Positions 49,491-58,456 of a stretch of 64,000 bases of DNA are shown piece after piece. Source of the DNA: Syntrophomonas sp. (GTDB lineage: Bacteria > Bacillota > Syntrophomonadia > Syntrophomonadales > Syntrophomonadaceae); NCBI GenBank assembly GCA_016841875.1, contig JAENYG010000007.1, positions 10,475-74,474 of the forward strand, in the 5' to 3' direction. Below the pieces are notes generated by a model, which did not search any database, had not been told where the DNA came from, and saw only the letters and a program-made list of their open reading frames with translations. Positions within the stretch are counted from its first letter, which is position 1, and each line of letters opens with the position of its first letter. The position numbers and the translations under genes were made by a program.

Positions 49491-50738
49491 TTATACCTTG
49501 ACCGGTGATGTGGTATAGTCCCTGGCGCCAGTTCTGGCAGCAGGATCGGGCATAAGCAGGCTGTAGATATCAGTGGCCTTTATATCAAGTTCCAGCATAG
49601 AACCCGGGGGATATCCCTTGTTTTCCTCATAAAAGCGTTTCACGTCTTTGCCCCTATTTAAAACTTGTAAACTGCTGCGAGTATTTATCTCCTGGAGTAT
49701 TTGCTTGCCCCGATTGGTAAAACCCAGGATATGCAGGTAAGCAGGACCCTCTTTATCAAGCTCCTCAACCAGGGATTTATTCACTCCCAAGAGGCTGTAT
49801 AACAGTATGCGGTTAATTCTGGTGAGGCTATAGCGCCGAGATTTTATATACTGCCGAAGACTGGCCAGGGTTCCGCAGCTACGGGATGCTTCATAAATGC
49901 GGTATTCCAAACCTTCTGATACTTCATACAGCTGCTTCATTTCAGGTATAGATAGGGTGCGTAATCTGCTTAAGATAGCCTGTTCCAGTGAGTCGCTCAG
50001 AATCGGGGCCTGGCCTGAGTCAAGTTCCTCGCTCAATATTTCCCAACTGGCTCGGGGCATAGTGCTCTGGATATCTTCACCATGGCGGCCCTCAAATAAG
50101 GCACTGCGAATAGCTGTAGCACTGGCCAGGGTTGATAAGCCTGGATTATGGTAGGCCTGGCCTTGTCTGCTTATAGTCAAGGGCTTAAGAGGGAGGTTAA
50201 ATTCTTCTATAACTCTTAAATATTCCAGAGCCAGTATATTATTAGGTCCTAATAGCAGCCGGTCTAGATCTAACTGGCTGGGCCCTAGATAATCCTGCAG
50301 AGCTTTAGCCCGTGCGGCTGGATAACTTAGACCAGAGGACAGTTTTTCCCTTAAAATCAATTTATAGTCATCCGGTTCGGAGGCTAATACTCTGGCCACA
50401 TATTTTAATTGTTCCAGATTTCCCGATTCACTTCCAAAAGCCAGATGGGATACTATCCTGGAGCCATATAAAGACTGGATTGCTCCCCGGGCAAAATAAT
50501 AGGCGCTTCTTACCGCATATATGAAAGGGAGCTCAATAACCAGATCAGTTCCGCATCGCAGAGCCATTTCTGCTCGAGCCCATTTGCTGCATATTGCTGG
50601 TTCACCACGCTGAACAAAATTTCCGCTCATGATACATAAGACCGCATCGAAATGCTGCTGTTTCTTAGCTTCTTCAATTAAATACAAATGTCCATTGTGA
50701 AAAGGGTTGTATTCGGCAATAATTCCCAGTACTTTCAT
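49491..50738 (-). CDS. tmcAL: tRNA(Met) cytidine acetate ligase TmcAL
   Basis: 415 residues of the YlbM family: IIAEYNPFHNGHLYLIEEAKK with the nucleotidyltransferase HxGH motif, IMSGNFVQRGEPAICSKWARAEMAL, and GVNKSLVEELDKEGPAYLHILGFTNRGKQILQEI. It uses acetate and ATP to make acetyl-AMP and acetylates the wobble C34 of elongator tRNA-Met. Start: ATG at 50738 after AGGAGCGTGTGT. It is encoded divergently to pta-ackA, the acetate-handling genes; in Bacillus ylbM precedes yceD and rpmF, which here come after ackA. Confidence 0.92.
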   Translation of the reverse strand: MKVLGIIAEYNPFHNGHLYLIEEAKKQQHFDAVLCIMSGNFVQRGEPAICSKWARAEMALRCGTDLVIELPFIYAVRSAYYFARGAIQSLYGSRIVSHLAFGSESGNLEQLKYVARVLASEPDDYKLILREKLSSGLSYPAARAKALQDYLGPSQLDLDRLLLGPNNILALEYLRVIEEFNLPLKPLTISRQGQAYHNPGLSTLASATAIRSALFEGRHGEDIQSTMPRASWEILSEELDSGQAPILSDSLEQAILSRLRTLSIPEMKQLYEVSEGLEYRIYEASRSCGTLASLRQYIKSRRYSLTRINRILLYSLLGVNKSLVEELDKEGPAYLHILGFTNRGKQILQEINTRSSLQVLNRGKDVKRFYEENKGYPPGSMLELDIKATDIYSLLMPDPAARTGARDYTTSPVKV

Positions 50739-50888
50739 ACACACGCTCCTGTAAATATTTATGTGATAATAGTAACATAAATGTTACCACTAATATTTTG
50801 ATTTATGCTAGAATTATTAATGAAGAATGTGAATCGTGGAATTATTAAAAAATCCGATCACAGTACAAAAAAATGGGGAGGTTAGTCC

Positions 50889-51881
50889 ATGAGTTTGTTA
50901 GCTCAAATCAGGGAAAAAGCAGCAATAAAAGGGAAAACGATAGTTCTTCCCGAAGGGACCGAAGAAAGAACACTTCAAGCAATCAAAGGCATCGTTGACA
51001 ATAAGATAGCCAATCCAATTTTGCTGGGGGATGAAAGTGCGATCAAGGGATTAGCGGTCAAATTGGGTGCCGATATTTCGGGAGCAGAGATTATCAATCC
51101 AGCCACTGCTTCATTTAAAGATGATTTTGTACAAGCATTCTATGAAATGCGTAAGAGCAAGGGCGTAAGTATGGATCAGGCTGCAGCAACTTTACTGGAC
51201 CCGCTGTACTTTGGCTCTATGATGGTCATGATGGGTAAAGCTGATGGAGAGGTAGCGGGGGCTGAAAATACTACTGGTAATGTATTAAGACCAGCACTGC
51301 AGATCATAAAGACCGCGCCCGGCATCTCAGCCGTTTCCGGTGCATTTATTATGATCGTACCCAATTGTGAATTTGGAGATAATGGATTATTTGTCTTTGC
51401 TGACTGTGCAGTTACTATAGTTCCAACCGCACAGCAAATGGCGGAATTTGCCAAGGCATCAGTTGCAACAGCAGTTAATGTGTGCGGATTCAAAGATCCC
51501 AAAGTCGGAATGTTATCATTCTCAACCAAAGGCAGTGCCAGTCATGAACTGGTGGATAAGGTGGTTGAGGCAACCAATATTGCCAAAACCAAATTCCCAG
51601 AACTCAAGGTCGATGGAGAATTCCAGTTTGACGCTGCTATCGTACCTAGTGTGGGGGCTTCCAAAGCACCGGGAAGCGATATTGCAGGCGACTGCAATGT
51701 GCTGGTATTTCCCGACATTCAGGCGGGTAATATTGGATATAAGCTGGTACAGAGGCTGGCCAAAGCTGAAGCGATCGGACCTATCCTGCAGGGAATTGCC
51801 AAACCTGTTAATGACCTGTCCAGAGGCTGCAGCGTAGAAGATATTGTAAATGTGGTAGCCATGACTGCTATGCAGGCATAA
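50889..51881 (+). CDS. pta: Phosphate acetyltransferase
   Basis: 330 residues, the short Pta form: IREKAAIKGKTIVLPEGTEERTLQAIKGI, EVAGAENTTGNVLRPALQIIKTAPGISAVSGAFIM, GMLSFSTKGSASHELVDKV and NVLVFPDIQAGNIGYKLVQRLAKAEAIGPILQG. It interconverts acetyl-CoA + phosphate and acetyl phosphate + CoA. Together with the next gene it forms the acetate/acetyl-CoA route. ATG at 50889 follows GGGGAGGTTAGTCC. Confidence 0.96.
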   Translation: MSLLAQIREKAAIKGKTIVLPEGTEERTLQAIKGIVDNKIANPILLGDESAIKGLAVKLGADISGAEIINPATASFKDDFVQAFYEMRKSKGVSMDQAAATLLDPLYFGSMMVMMGKADGEVAGAENTTGNVLRPALQIIKTAPGISAVSGAFIMIVPNCEFGDNGLFVFADCAVTIVPTAQQMAEFAKASVATAVNVCGFKDPKVGMLSFSTKGSASHELVDKVVEATNIAKTKFPELKVDGEFQFDAAIVPSVGASKAPGSDIAGDCNVLVFPDIQAGNIGYKLVQRLAKAEAIGPILQGIAKPVNDLSRGCSVEDIVNVVAMTAMQA

Positions 51882-51964
51882 TAATAAAAATAAAAAATTG
51901 GCTAGAGCAGGGAGAAAAATATCAACTCCCGTGCTAAATATTCTGTATTATTTGGGGAGGTAGA

Positions 51965-53164
51965 ATGAAAATGAAGGTTTTAGTAGTAAATGCGGGAAGT
52001 TCATCAATCAAATATCAGGTAATGGACATGACTGATGAATCAGTATTGGCCGTTGGTCTCGTAGACCGGGTAGGTATTCCCGGCAGCACCCTGGAACATA
52101 AGCCTCTGGGCAAAGACGAAGTGGTTATCAAGAAAGACCTGCCGGATCACACTGCTGGAATGGAATTGGTTCTGGAAGTACTGGTTAACCCTGAATACGG
52201 CTGCATCCAGAGCATGGATGAAATTGGAGCCGTTGGACATCGGGTGGTACACGGCGGAGAAGCTTTTGCAGCATCCGTAGTTATCGATGATCAAGTTAAG
52301 AAAGTAATAAGAGACTGTTTTGACATTGCTCCATTACATAATCCCCCTAATCTGATGGGGATTGATGCATGTCAAAGACTGATGCCCAATGTAAAACATG
52401 TAGCAGTTTTCGATACTGCTTTCCATCAGACTATGGAGCCCGCTCATTATATGTATGCTATTCCTTACGAAGCATATGAGAAGTTTCGTATAAGAAGATA
52501 TGGTTTCCATGGTACTTCCCATTATTATGTAGCCCATCAGGCAGCTGAAATGCTGGGCAAGCCTTATGAAGATTGCAAGATCATCACTCTGCATCTGGGC
52601 AATGGAGCAAGTATGGCAGCTATCAAGGATGGTAAGGTAGTTGAAACTTCCATGGGATTCACTCCGCTGGAAGGACTGGTTATGGGTACCAGGTCAGGTG
52701 ACATTGATCCGGCCATAGTATTCTTCCTTATGGACAAATTAGGCATGGATTCACAAGAAGCTAACAATTACTTTAACAAGAAATCAGGTATGCTAGGACT
52801 ATCTGGAGTATCCAACGACCTCCGGGATGTCCTCGAAGCTGCGGCATCAGGTAATGAAAGAGCCCAGATTGCTTTGGATGTTTACTATAATGCTATCAAA
52901 GGATACATTGGAAATTATATTGCCAAGCTGAATGGCTGTGACTGTATTATCTTTACTGCCGGTGTAGGTGAAAATGGTATAGACACCAGGGCCGACATCT
53001 GTGCAGACCTGGATGCTCTAGGAATCAAAATGGATATAGAAAAGAATAAAGTTCGAGGCAAAAAAGTGGATGTAGCAACAGCAGATTCTCAAATTCGTAT
53101 TTTTATAATACCTACCAATGAAGAGCTGGTTATTGCCCGGGACACCTACGGTCTTGCCAAGTAA
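51965..53164 (+). CDS. ackA: Acetate kinase (second paralogue, with pta)
   Basis: 399 residues with the same motifs as the copy at 12419-13624: NAGSSSIKYQVMDM, GHRVVHGGEAF, FDTAFHQTMEPAHYMYA, YGFHGTSHYYVA, LGNGASMAA, FTAGVGENG. It differs at the second residue of the first motif (NAGSSS versus NCGSSS) and in the N-terminal third. It is downstream of pta by 83 bp, so it is the primary acetate pathway gene; the other copy is linked to PadR. The site GGGGAGGTAGA precedes ATG 51965. A 17-bp-stem terminator follows. Confidence 0.96.
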   Translation: MKMKVLVVNAGSSSIKYQVMDMTDESVLAVGLVDRVGIPGSTLEHKPLGKDEVVIKKDLPDHTAGMELVLEVLVNPEYGCIQSMDEIGAVGHRVVHGGEAFAASVVIDDQVKKVIRDCFDIAPLHNPPNLMGIDACQRLMPNVKHVAVFDTAFHQTMEPAHYMYAIPYEAYEKFRIRRYGFHGTSHYYVAHQAAEMLGKPYEDCKIITLHLGNGASMAAIKDGKVVETSMGFTPLEGLVMGTRSGDIDPAIVFFLMDKLGMDSQEANNYFNKKSGMLGLSGVSNDLRDVLEAAASGNERAQIALDVYYNAIKGYIGNYIAKLNGCDCIIFTAGVGENGIDTRADICADLDALGIKMDIEKNKVRGKKVDVATADSQIRIFIIPTNEELVIARDTYGLAK

Positions 53165-53175
53165 TTTAGTTCTGC

Positions 53176-53210
53176 AAAAGTGAGGCGGGAGCAGCTCCCG
53201 CCTCACTTTT
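53176..53210 (+). terminator. Strong terminator of pta-ackA
   Basis: AAAAGTGAGGCGGGAGC (53176-53192) pairs perfectly with GCTCCCGCCTCACTTTT (53194-53210) around a single A. Confidence 0.9.
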
Positions 53211-53280
53211 AATTTTGTGAATAAGATTCTCCTTACCCAAAATGCTCCACCATAGCCATACAGGTATGAATGGTGATAGG

Positions 53281-53310
53281 TTGACAATAATAATAGGTGC
53301 AGACTATAAT
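53281..53310 (+). promoter_or_regulatory. Consensus sigma-A promoter of yceD-rpmF
   Basis: TTGACA (53281-53286), 18-bp spacer, TATAAT (53305-53310): both hexamers perfect. It drives the DUF177 gene 31 bp downstream and rpmF. Confidence 0.8.
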
Positions 53311-53341
53311 TAATCTGGTGTTTTTTGTGGGGTGGTATGGT

Positions 53342-53836
53342 ATGAAAGTTGATTTGAAATCGCTGCAGATGCGCACCCTGGAATCCGAAGAATTTCATCT
53401 TAGTACTCAGGGCAGAGATTCACTGCTCTCAGATATAGGTGGAAGATTTCTGGAACCAGTGGATGTTGATCTGATTATTGAGAACACTGGCAATATGTTT
53501 ATCGGTAGAGGACAGGTTTCAACAACCATCGCGTTAACTTGCGGACGCTGTCTGGAAGAGTTCGAATTTTCAATGATAACCGACCTGACCCTGACTGCAT
53601 CTGAATCATCAGGTTATGGGGAAAATGAAGAACTGATTGTGCTTGATGATAATCAGGCAGAAATTATGCCTCGGATAGAGCAGGAAATATTTTCTTTGAT
53701 ACCGTTGAATCCCCTGTGCAGCGAGGAATGCAAGGGTTTATGCCCCCTTTGCGGGGTCAACAGAAACTTGACCATCTGCAGCTGTGGAAAAAATGATTAT
53801 GATCCCAGGTGGGAGAAATTAAAACAATTGAAGTAG
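53342..53836 (+). CDS. DUF177 (YceD/YlbN) family protein
   Basis: 164 residues: RGQVSTTIALTCGRCLEEFEF (CxxC) and the C-terminal LNPLCSEECKGLCPLCGVNRN...CSCG cysteine cluster, typical of the DUF177 family encoded just before rpmF. In plants and bacteria the family is linked to large-subunit rRNA accumulation; the C-terminal metal-binding motif is conserved here. The ATG at 53342 is preferred over the start at 53297, which overlaps the -10 TATAAT. rpmF follows 19 bp later. Confidence 0.92.
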   Translation: MKVDLKSLQMRTLESEEFHLSTQGRDSLLSDIGGRFLEPVDVDLIIENTGNMFIGRGQVSTTIALTCGRCLEEFEFSMITDLTLTASESSGYGENEELIVLDDNQAEIMPRIEQEIFSLIPLNPLCSEECKGLCPLCGVNRNLTICSCGKNDYDPRWEKLKQLK

Positions 53837-53855
53837 AGTAAGGAGGTTAAGAAAA

Positions 53856-54026
53856 ATGGGTGTTCCCAAGAGAAGGCATTCTAAATCTCGGAGCAATAAA
53901 CGGGCTTCAGAATGGCGTAAGATTGATAAACCTGGCCTGGTTGAATGTCCCCAGTGCAAGGAATTAAAATTACCTCATCACGCATGTTTAAGCTGCGGGT
54001 ATTATAAAGGTAAATCTGTAATGTAA
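53856..54026 (+). CDS. rpmF: 50S ribosomal protein L32
   Basis: 56 residues, below common ORF length cut-offs: GVPKRRHSKSRSNKRASEW, then a zinc ribbon with LVECPQCKELKLPHHACLSCGYYKGK (CxxC...CxxC). Standard L32. It begins after AAGGAGGTTAAG. Operon with the DUF177 gene; a terminator-like hairpin follows at 54044. Confidence 0.96.
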   Translation: MGVPKRRHSKSRSNKRASEWRKIDKPGLVECPQCKELKLPHHACLSCGYYKGKSVM

Positions 54027-54043
54027 TATTTAATAGGAACGCT

Positions 54044-54088
54044 CAAAAAGTAAGATTTAAGGCACACCCGCCGAAAGCTTACTTTTTG
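54044..54088 (+). terminator. Terminator after rpmF
   Basis: CAAAAAGTAAG (54044-54054) pairs with CTTACTTTTTG (54078-54088) across a 23-nt loop; T-rich sequence follows. Confidence 0.6.
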
Positions 54089-54188
54089 TTTTTGGTGCAC
54101 AAATGTACTCAGGCTATAATAGAATTAAGGTCAGGCTATAATTATATTATAGTTTAATACCTGCAGCAGGCATACAAGGAGGAATATG

Positions 54189-55145
54189 ATGAAGATTGCA
54201 GTTGATGCAATGGGTGGCGACTATGCTCCCGTGGAGGTAATAGCCGGTGCCGTAGAGTGGGCGAAAAATACTTTAACCCAGGTGATCCTGGTGGGTAAGC
54301 AAGAAAGTATATTGAATGAATTAAAAAAGTATATTTATGATGAATCACTGATTACTATAGTAAATGCCAGTCAGGTTATAGGTATGGATGAATCACCTGC
54401 CCTGGCTCTCCGTAAGAAAAAGGATGCATCAATAATAGTTGCTACCGGGCTGGTAAAACAAGGGCTTGCCGACGCAGTTGTTTCATGTGGCAGCACCGGA
54501 GCTCAAATGGCTGCCGCCCTATTTTTATTGGGCAGGATGGAGGGAGTAGAACGCCCTCCCATAGGTGTTTCAATACCTAATCAGGCTGGAGGTACTACTT
54601 TGTTAATGGATGTAGGTGCCAACGTTGATTGTAAAGCTTCTCAGTTGTTACAATTTGCTGCTCTGGGAAGTTCTTATGCCGCTTCTGTCCAGGGTATAGA
54701 AAAACCACGAGTAGCTCTTTTGAATAATGGTGAGGAAGAAGGCAAGGGGAACAGTGTAAGCGTGGAAGCTTATGCCTTGCTGAGGGAACAGAAGAGTCTT
54801 AATTTTATTGGCAATATTGAAGGACGGGATCTGTTCAATGCTAAAAGTGATGTTATTATATGTGACGGATTTACTGGGAACATTGTACTAAAGAGCATAG
54901 AAGGCCTGGCCATGTTCATGGCGGCGCTAATCAGCCAGGAGTACGGTATGGTTCCCAAAGCAATCTCTAAATTGGATTATACCCAGGTAGGGGGAGCTCC
55001 GCTTTTGGGCGTGAAGGGGATAAGCGTAGTTTGCCACGGAAGTTCCAAGCGTAATTCAGTTTACAGTGGAATAAATATTGCCAGTGATTGCATTAAGAAT
55101 AATATGATGCAAATGCAGCAAGAAACTATAAAAAGTCTAATTTAA
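54189..55145 (+). CDS. plsX: Phosphate acyltransferase PlsX
   Basis: 318 residues: KIAVDAMGGDYAPVEVIAGAVEWA, TIVNASQVIGMDESPALALRKKKDASI, VSCGSTGAQMAAALFLLGRM, DVGANVDCKASQLLQFA, ICDGFTGNIVLKSIEG and KGISVVCHGSSKRNSVYSGI. It makes acyl phosphate from acyl-ACP for phosphatidic acid synthesis; FakA upstream offers an alternative acyl-phosphate source. Start: the second ATG (54189), six bases past AAGGAGG. In Bacillus plsX precedes fabD, fabG and acpP; here acpP follows directly. Confidence 0.95.
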   Translation: MKIAVDAMGGDYAPVEVIAGAVEWAKNTLTQVILVGKQESILNELKKYIYDESLITIVNASQVIGMDESPALALRKKKDASIIVATGLVKQGLADAVVSCGSTGAQMAAALFLLGRMEGVERPPIGVSIPNQAGGTTLLMDVGANVDCKASQLLQFAALGSSYAASVQGIEKPRVALLNNGEEEGKGNSVSVEAYALLREQKSLNFIGNIEGRDLFNAKSDVIICDGFTGNIVLKSIEGLAMFMAALISQEYGMVPKAISKLDYTQVGGAPLLGVKGISVVCHGSSKRNSVYSGINIASDCIKNNMMQMQQETIKSLI

Positions 55146-55225
55146 TATAGAGGATTTTTGCTACTTATTAAGAATCGATATATATAGGATGCACTGTATT
55201 TACTAATATTATGGAGGTTATGAAT

Positions 55226-55477
55226 ATGCAGGAATTTATTGAGTTAGCCAGAAAAATACTTGCCGAACAGTTGGACCGGGAACCACAGGAAATAGTGATG
55301 GAAACTACTTTTGAGGAACTTGATGCTGATTCTATAGATATTGTGGAATTAATCATGGCTCTAGAAGATATCTATGATGTGGAATTCCCGGAGGAAGACC
55401 TGGAAGATTTCCCCGCTTTCGGCTCTCTGGTGCAAGCACTTTATTCCTATATTCAGAAGGTAAAAGATGAGCAGTGA
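55226..55477 (+). CDS. acpP: Acyl carrier protein
   Basis: 83 residues, acidic. The phosphopantetheine attachment site is the Ser in LDADSIDIVELIMALED (DSxD). Helix I (QEFIELARKILAEQLDREP) and the final acidic helix fit ACP. Start: ATG at 55226, eight bases past GGAGG. The stop (55475-55477) overlaps the start of rnc. The DSID motif and some divergence from the usual DSLD make it a slightly atypical ACP but in the expected operon position. Confidence 0.9.
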   Translation: MQEFIELARKILAEQLDREPQEIVMETTFEELDADSIDIVELIMALEDIYDVEFPEEDLEDFPAFGSLVQALYSYIQKVKDEQ

Positions 55478-56198
55478 GAAGGATCTGGTTCTGGAATTTA
55501 CTAACAATATCAGTATAAAATTTAATAATTATAATTTAATCCATATGGCCTTGATACATCCATCTTATTCACAGGAAAAAAGTGCCGTTGGCAATAACCA
55601 GCGGCTGGAGTTTCTGGGTGATGCAGTTCTTAACTTTGTAGTGGCCGAGTACCTTTACAATAATTATGAGGAAAAAGCTGAAGGCGATTTAACCAAAATA
55701 AGGGCCCGGGTAGTCTGCGAAAGATCGCTGACTGAGGTAGCTCGAACCATTGATCTGGGGAAATACCTGCTGCTGGGTAAGGGCGAGGAGATGTCCGGGG
55801 GGCGTAAAAGGAAGTCCATACTGGCAGATGCGGTTGAATCTGTAATAGGTGCCATATATCTTGATCAGGGTTATGAAAAGGCGGCTGAATTTATCCTGAT
55901 CTACCTGAAAGGTTTGATAAAAGAAGCTTCCCAGGGTGATTATTATGACTACAAGTCCAGGCTGCAGGAACTGGTTCAGGGTAAGAACAAACAGAATGTT
56001 TATTATGAAATAATAAATGAAAGCGGACCTGCTCATGCCAAGGTGTTTGTGGCAGGAGTTTATTATCAGGGGCAGCTGCTGGAAACTGGAAGCGGGAAAA
56101 GTAAAAAGGAAGCTGAGCAAAAAGCTGCTGAGGCAGTTTTGAATGACGACCAAGTGCTCAAGTGCCTGGATAAGGTTTTAAGAAATGAAACACTATAA
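55467..56198 (+). CDS. rnc: Ribonuclease III
   Basis: 243 residues: HPSYSQEK, NQRLEFLGDAVLNFVVAEYLY (signature), KGEEMSGGRKRKSILADAVESVIGAIYLDQGYEKA, and a C-terminal double-stranded RNA-binding domain (DYKSRLQELVQGKNKQNVYYEIINESGPAHAKVFVAGVYY...SKKEAEQKAAEAVL). It processes rRNA and cleaves dsRNA. Start at ATG 55467, overlapping acpP, giving translational coupling. It overlaps the radical SAM gene by 14 bases. Confidence 0.95.
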   Translation: MSSEKDLVLEFTNNISIKFNNYNLIHMALIHPSYSQEKSAVGNNQRLEFLGDAVLNFVVAEYLYNNYEEKAEGDLTKIRARVVCERSLTEVARTIDLGKYLLLGKGEEMSGGRKRKSILADAVESVIGAIYLDQGYEKAAEFILIYLKGLIKEASQGDYYDYKSRLQELVQGKNKQNVYYEIINESGPAHAKVFVAGVYYQGQLLETGSGKSKKEAEQKAAEAVLNDDQVLKCLDKVLRNETL

Positions 56199-57279
56199 TA
56201 TACCCATCTTCATTCCCCATCTGGGATGTCCGTTTAACTGTATATTTTGCAATCAAAAGAATATCGCGCAGCATGAACCGGCACCTGATCCCTCTGTAGT
56301 ACCCCTCATAGTACAGAAGGCTTTGGAAACTATTCCAGCCCCTGCTCCTGAACGAAAGATAGAAGCAGCCTATTTTGGCGGTAGTTTTACCGCCCTGGAT
56401 AATAGATTGCAAGAGGATTATCTGATGGTCCTCCAACCATTTATAAATGCAGGATCCATTGACGGTATTCGCATATCAACTCGACCTGATTTTATAAACA
56501 ATTCTATTCTAGAATTTCTGAGGGAAAATGGGGTTAAAACTATCGAATTAGGAGTCCAATCTCTAAATAATAAGGTTTTACAGGCTTCTGGCCGGGGGTA
56601 TACAGCTGAAACGGTATTCGATGCCTGCAGTATGATCAAACAGTATGGATTTAAACTGGGTGTGCAGCTTATGATTGGACTGCCGGGTGATAGTTATGAG
56701 TACGATATTGATTCTGCAAGTGACACTATTGCTATAAGACCTGATATGGTAAGGATTTACCCGGTATTGGTAGTAAAAGATACTGGTCTGGAAAAATTAT
56801 ACAGCCAGGGTCGGTATGAGCCGCTAAGACTGGATGAAGCGATCGTTATCTGCTGTGAGATGTTTTTGCGCTTCCAGCAAAACGGTATAGAGGTAATACG
56901 TATGGGACTCCATCCTTCAGAGGAATTGAGAGAAGAGGGTATAGTAACTGCAGGACCCTTTCATCCAGCCTTTGGAGAACTGGTGGAACAGGAGGCTTTT
57001 AAAAAACAGGCCATGGCTTTGCTGCACAACTATATTAATACCGGAATTTTAGATCAGGAGTTGAAATTGTACAGTAGCTACCGGGATTTATCTAAAATAA
57101 TAGGGCAAAAAAGGGCCAACATGTTATATCTTAACCATCTGTCCGACCTACCCCGCATAAACGGCGTTCAGGTTGATGGGCAGCTAAAAAAAGATGAGCT
57201 GGGAATAGGCCCAGCTAGTTCTGAGCAGCCTGCCATGAGTCTGACCAGACAGGAATTTTTAGAGATATATCTTCAATAA
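56185..57279 (+). CDS. Radical SAM protein, Elp3-like
   Basis: 364 residues. The [4Fe-4S] motif CPFNCIFCNQ (CxxxCxxC) near residues 15-24, then GGSFTALD, RISTRPDFIN, ELGVQSLNNKVLQASGRGYTAE and LMIGLPGDS as in the Elp3/YhcC/HemN-like superfamily. No GNAT domain follows, unlike true Elp3. It would generate the 5'-deoxyadenosyl radical; the substrate is unknown. Common neighbour of rnc and smc in Clostridia. A terminator follows at 57307. Confidence 0.88.
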   Translation: MKHYNIPIFIPHLGCPFNCIFCNQKNIAQHEPAPDPSVVPLIVQKALETIPAPAPERKIEAAYFGGSFTALDNRLQEDYLMVLQPFINAGSIDGIRISTRPDFINNSILEFLRENGVKTIELGVQSLNNKVLQASGRGYTAETVFDACSMIKQYGFKLGVQLMIGLPGDSYEYDIDSASDTIAIRPDMVRIYPVLVVKDTGLEKLYSQGRYEPLRLDEAIVICCEMFLRFQQNGIEVIRMGLHPSEELREEGIVTAGPFHPAFGELVEQEAFKKQAMALLHNYINTGILDQELKLYSSYRDLSKIIGQKRANMLYLNHLSDLPRINGVQVDGQLKKDELGIGPASSEQPAMSLTRQEFLEIYLQ

Positions 57280-57306
57280 TCGACACTATAAATATCTAAA
57301 GCAGCC

Positions 57307-57342
57307 AAAAAAGACTAAAGAGCTAGAACTATAGTCTTTTTT
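57307..57342 (+). terminator. Terminator of the rnc/radical SAM operon
   Basis: AAAAAAGACTA (57307-57317) pairs with TAGTCTTTTTT (57332-57342), with a T run. Confidence 0.8.
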
Positions 57343-57471
57343 TGTGGAAAAGTTTAGGATATTTTTAGTATACTAACAATATGTTGGTTTTTGCTGGAAG
57401 GGATTACTGCTCTGGATGTATAAATATCTAATATCTAATAATTTTGATTAGGTTGCGAAAAATGATAATCT

Positions 57472-57568
57472 GCTTATTTTGAATGAATAAATATATTCTG
57501 CCACCAGACTCCCCATAGGCATCAGCCTTTCTAACGGCTCCTTCAATATTTATTCCTTCAAAATAAGC
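57472..57568. repeat. 97-bp element bounded by 23-bp inverted repeats
   Basis: 57472-57494 (starting GCTTATTTTGAATGAATAAA) matches the reverse complement of 57546-57568 at 22 of 23 positions. The centre holds a small hairpin AGCC/GGCT. No ORF. It looks like a small MITE-type or hairpin element. Confidence 0.6.
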
Positions 57569-57632
57569 TATGCTATTGGTAGAGGGGGTCAAATATTAAA
57601 CCAGTTAAGAAAAATATAAGGTGGTTGATTTT

Positions 57633-58400
57633 TTGCCAGATAAATTAATGAACATCCCGAAAAACAGCCTGCTAGGTAACAAGATTATTTACCTGGATAA
57701 GGTGGATTCAACCAGCGATTATATCAGAAGGGAACTGGAGACAGGAGAAATAACCGAAGGGACAGTGGTTCTGGCTGGCTGTCAGATGAAAGGCAGAGGT
57801 CGTGCTGGTAGAGCCTGGGAGTCTCCCCCCGGTGGGTTGTGGTTCTCAGTACTGCTGCGTCCCAGACTGCCGATTGATGCTATGGCTCTTTTATCTCTGG
57901 TATTCGCCGTAGGCATCAGCAGGGGTTTAGATAGATTCATTAAGTATAGGTGTGAAATCAAGTGGCCCAATGACATTTATCTAGACCAGAAAAAACTGGC
58001 CGGCATACTCCTGGAGACCAGCGTTTCAGAGGAAGATGTCTATCTCATTGTAGGGGTGGGAATCAACGTAAATATCGATAGAGATGAACTGGGTTCTTTA
58101 AGCAGTATGGCGGTATCTTTATGTGACTATTCATCAGCCGCCCTGGACCTGGATAGCATTCTCGAAATTGTACTTCAGTATATGGAAAGTTATTATTTAA
58201 ACTTCTTGCATCAGGGATTCGATGAAATACTGAAGGAATTTAAAGCGGTGTGCCTGCACCTGGGGAAGAGAGTGGAAATTGCCTGCAGCAGCCGCATTGT
58301 ATCAGGAATTAATGTAGATATTGATTCGATGGGTAAATTGCTGGTAGATACGGGTATAGATATTGAGAAAGTGAGTGCCGGAGACGTTAGGGTACTATAA
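57633..58400 (+). CDS. birA: Biotin-protein ligase BirA (monofunctional)
   Basis: About 255 residues: DKVDSTSDYIRRELETGEITEGTVVLAGCQMKGRGRAGRAWESP with the biotinyl-AMP loop GRGRxGRxW, GGLWFSVLLRP, KWPNDIYLDQKKLAGILLET, and IVGVGINVN, followed by a small C-terminal domain. It attaches biotin to carboxylase carrier proteins. There is no N-terminal helix-turn-helix, so it is not the repressor type. Start: TTG at 57633, seven bases past AGGTGG; GTG at 57621 lies inside that site. Confidence 0.9.
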   Translation: MPDKLMNIPKNSLLGNKIIYLDKVDSTSDYIRRELETGEITEGTVVLAGCQMKGRGRAGRAWESPPGGLWFSVLLRPRLPIDAMALLSLVFAVGISRGLDRFIKYRCEIKWPNDIYLDQKKLAGILLETSVSEEDVYLIVGVGINVNIDRDELGSLSSMAVSLCDYSSAALDLDSILEIVLQYMESYYLNFLHQGFDEILKEFKAVCLHLGKRVEIACSSRIVSGINVDIDSMGKLLVDTGIDIEKVSAGDVRVL

Positions 58401-58456
58401 AAACTTTTGTAATCACCAGCAGTATTAGAGTAACATTTTAAACGGGAGGAACCAGA

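Larger units (their letters stand above)
57280..57632. other. Intergenic region before birA with terminator and palindromic element
   Basis: 353 bases with a terminator (57307-57342) and the 97-bp inverted-repeat element at 57472-57568. I see no gene. The stretch 57343-57471 shows nothing I can name. Confidence 0.5.
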
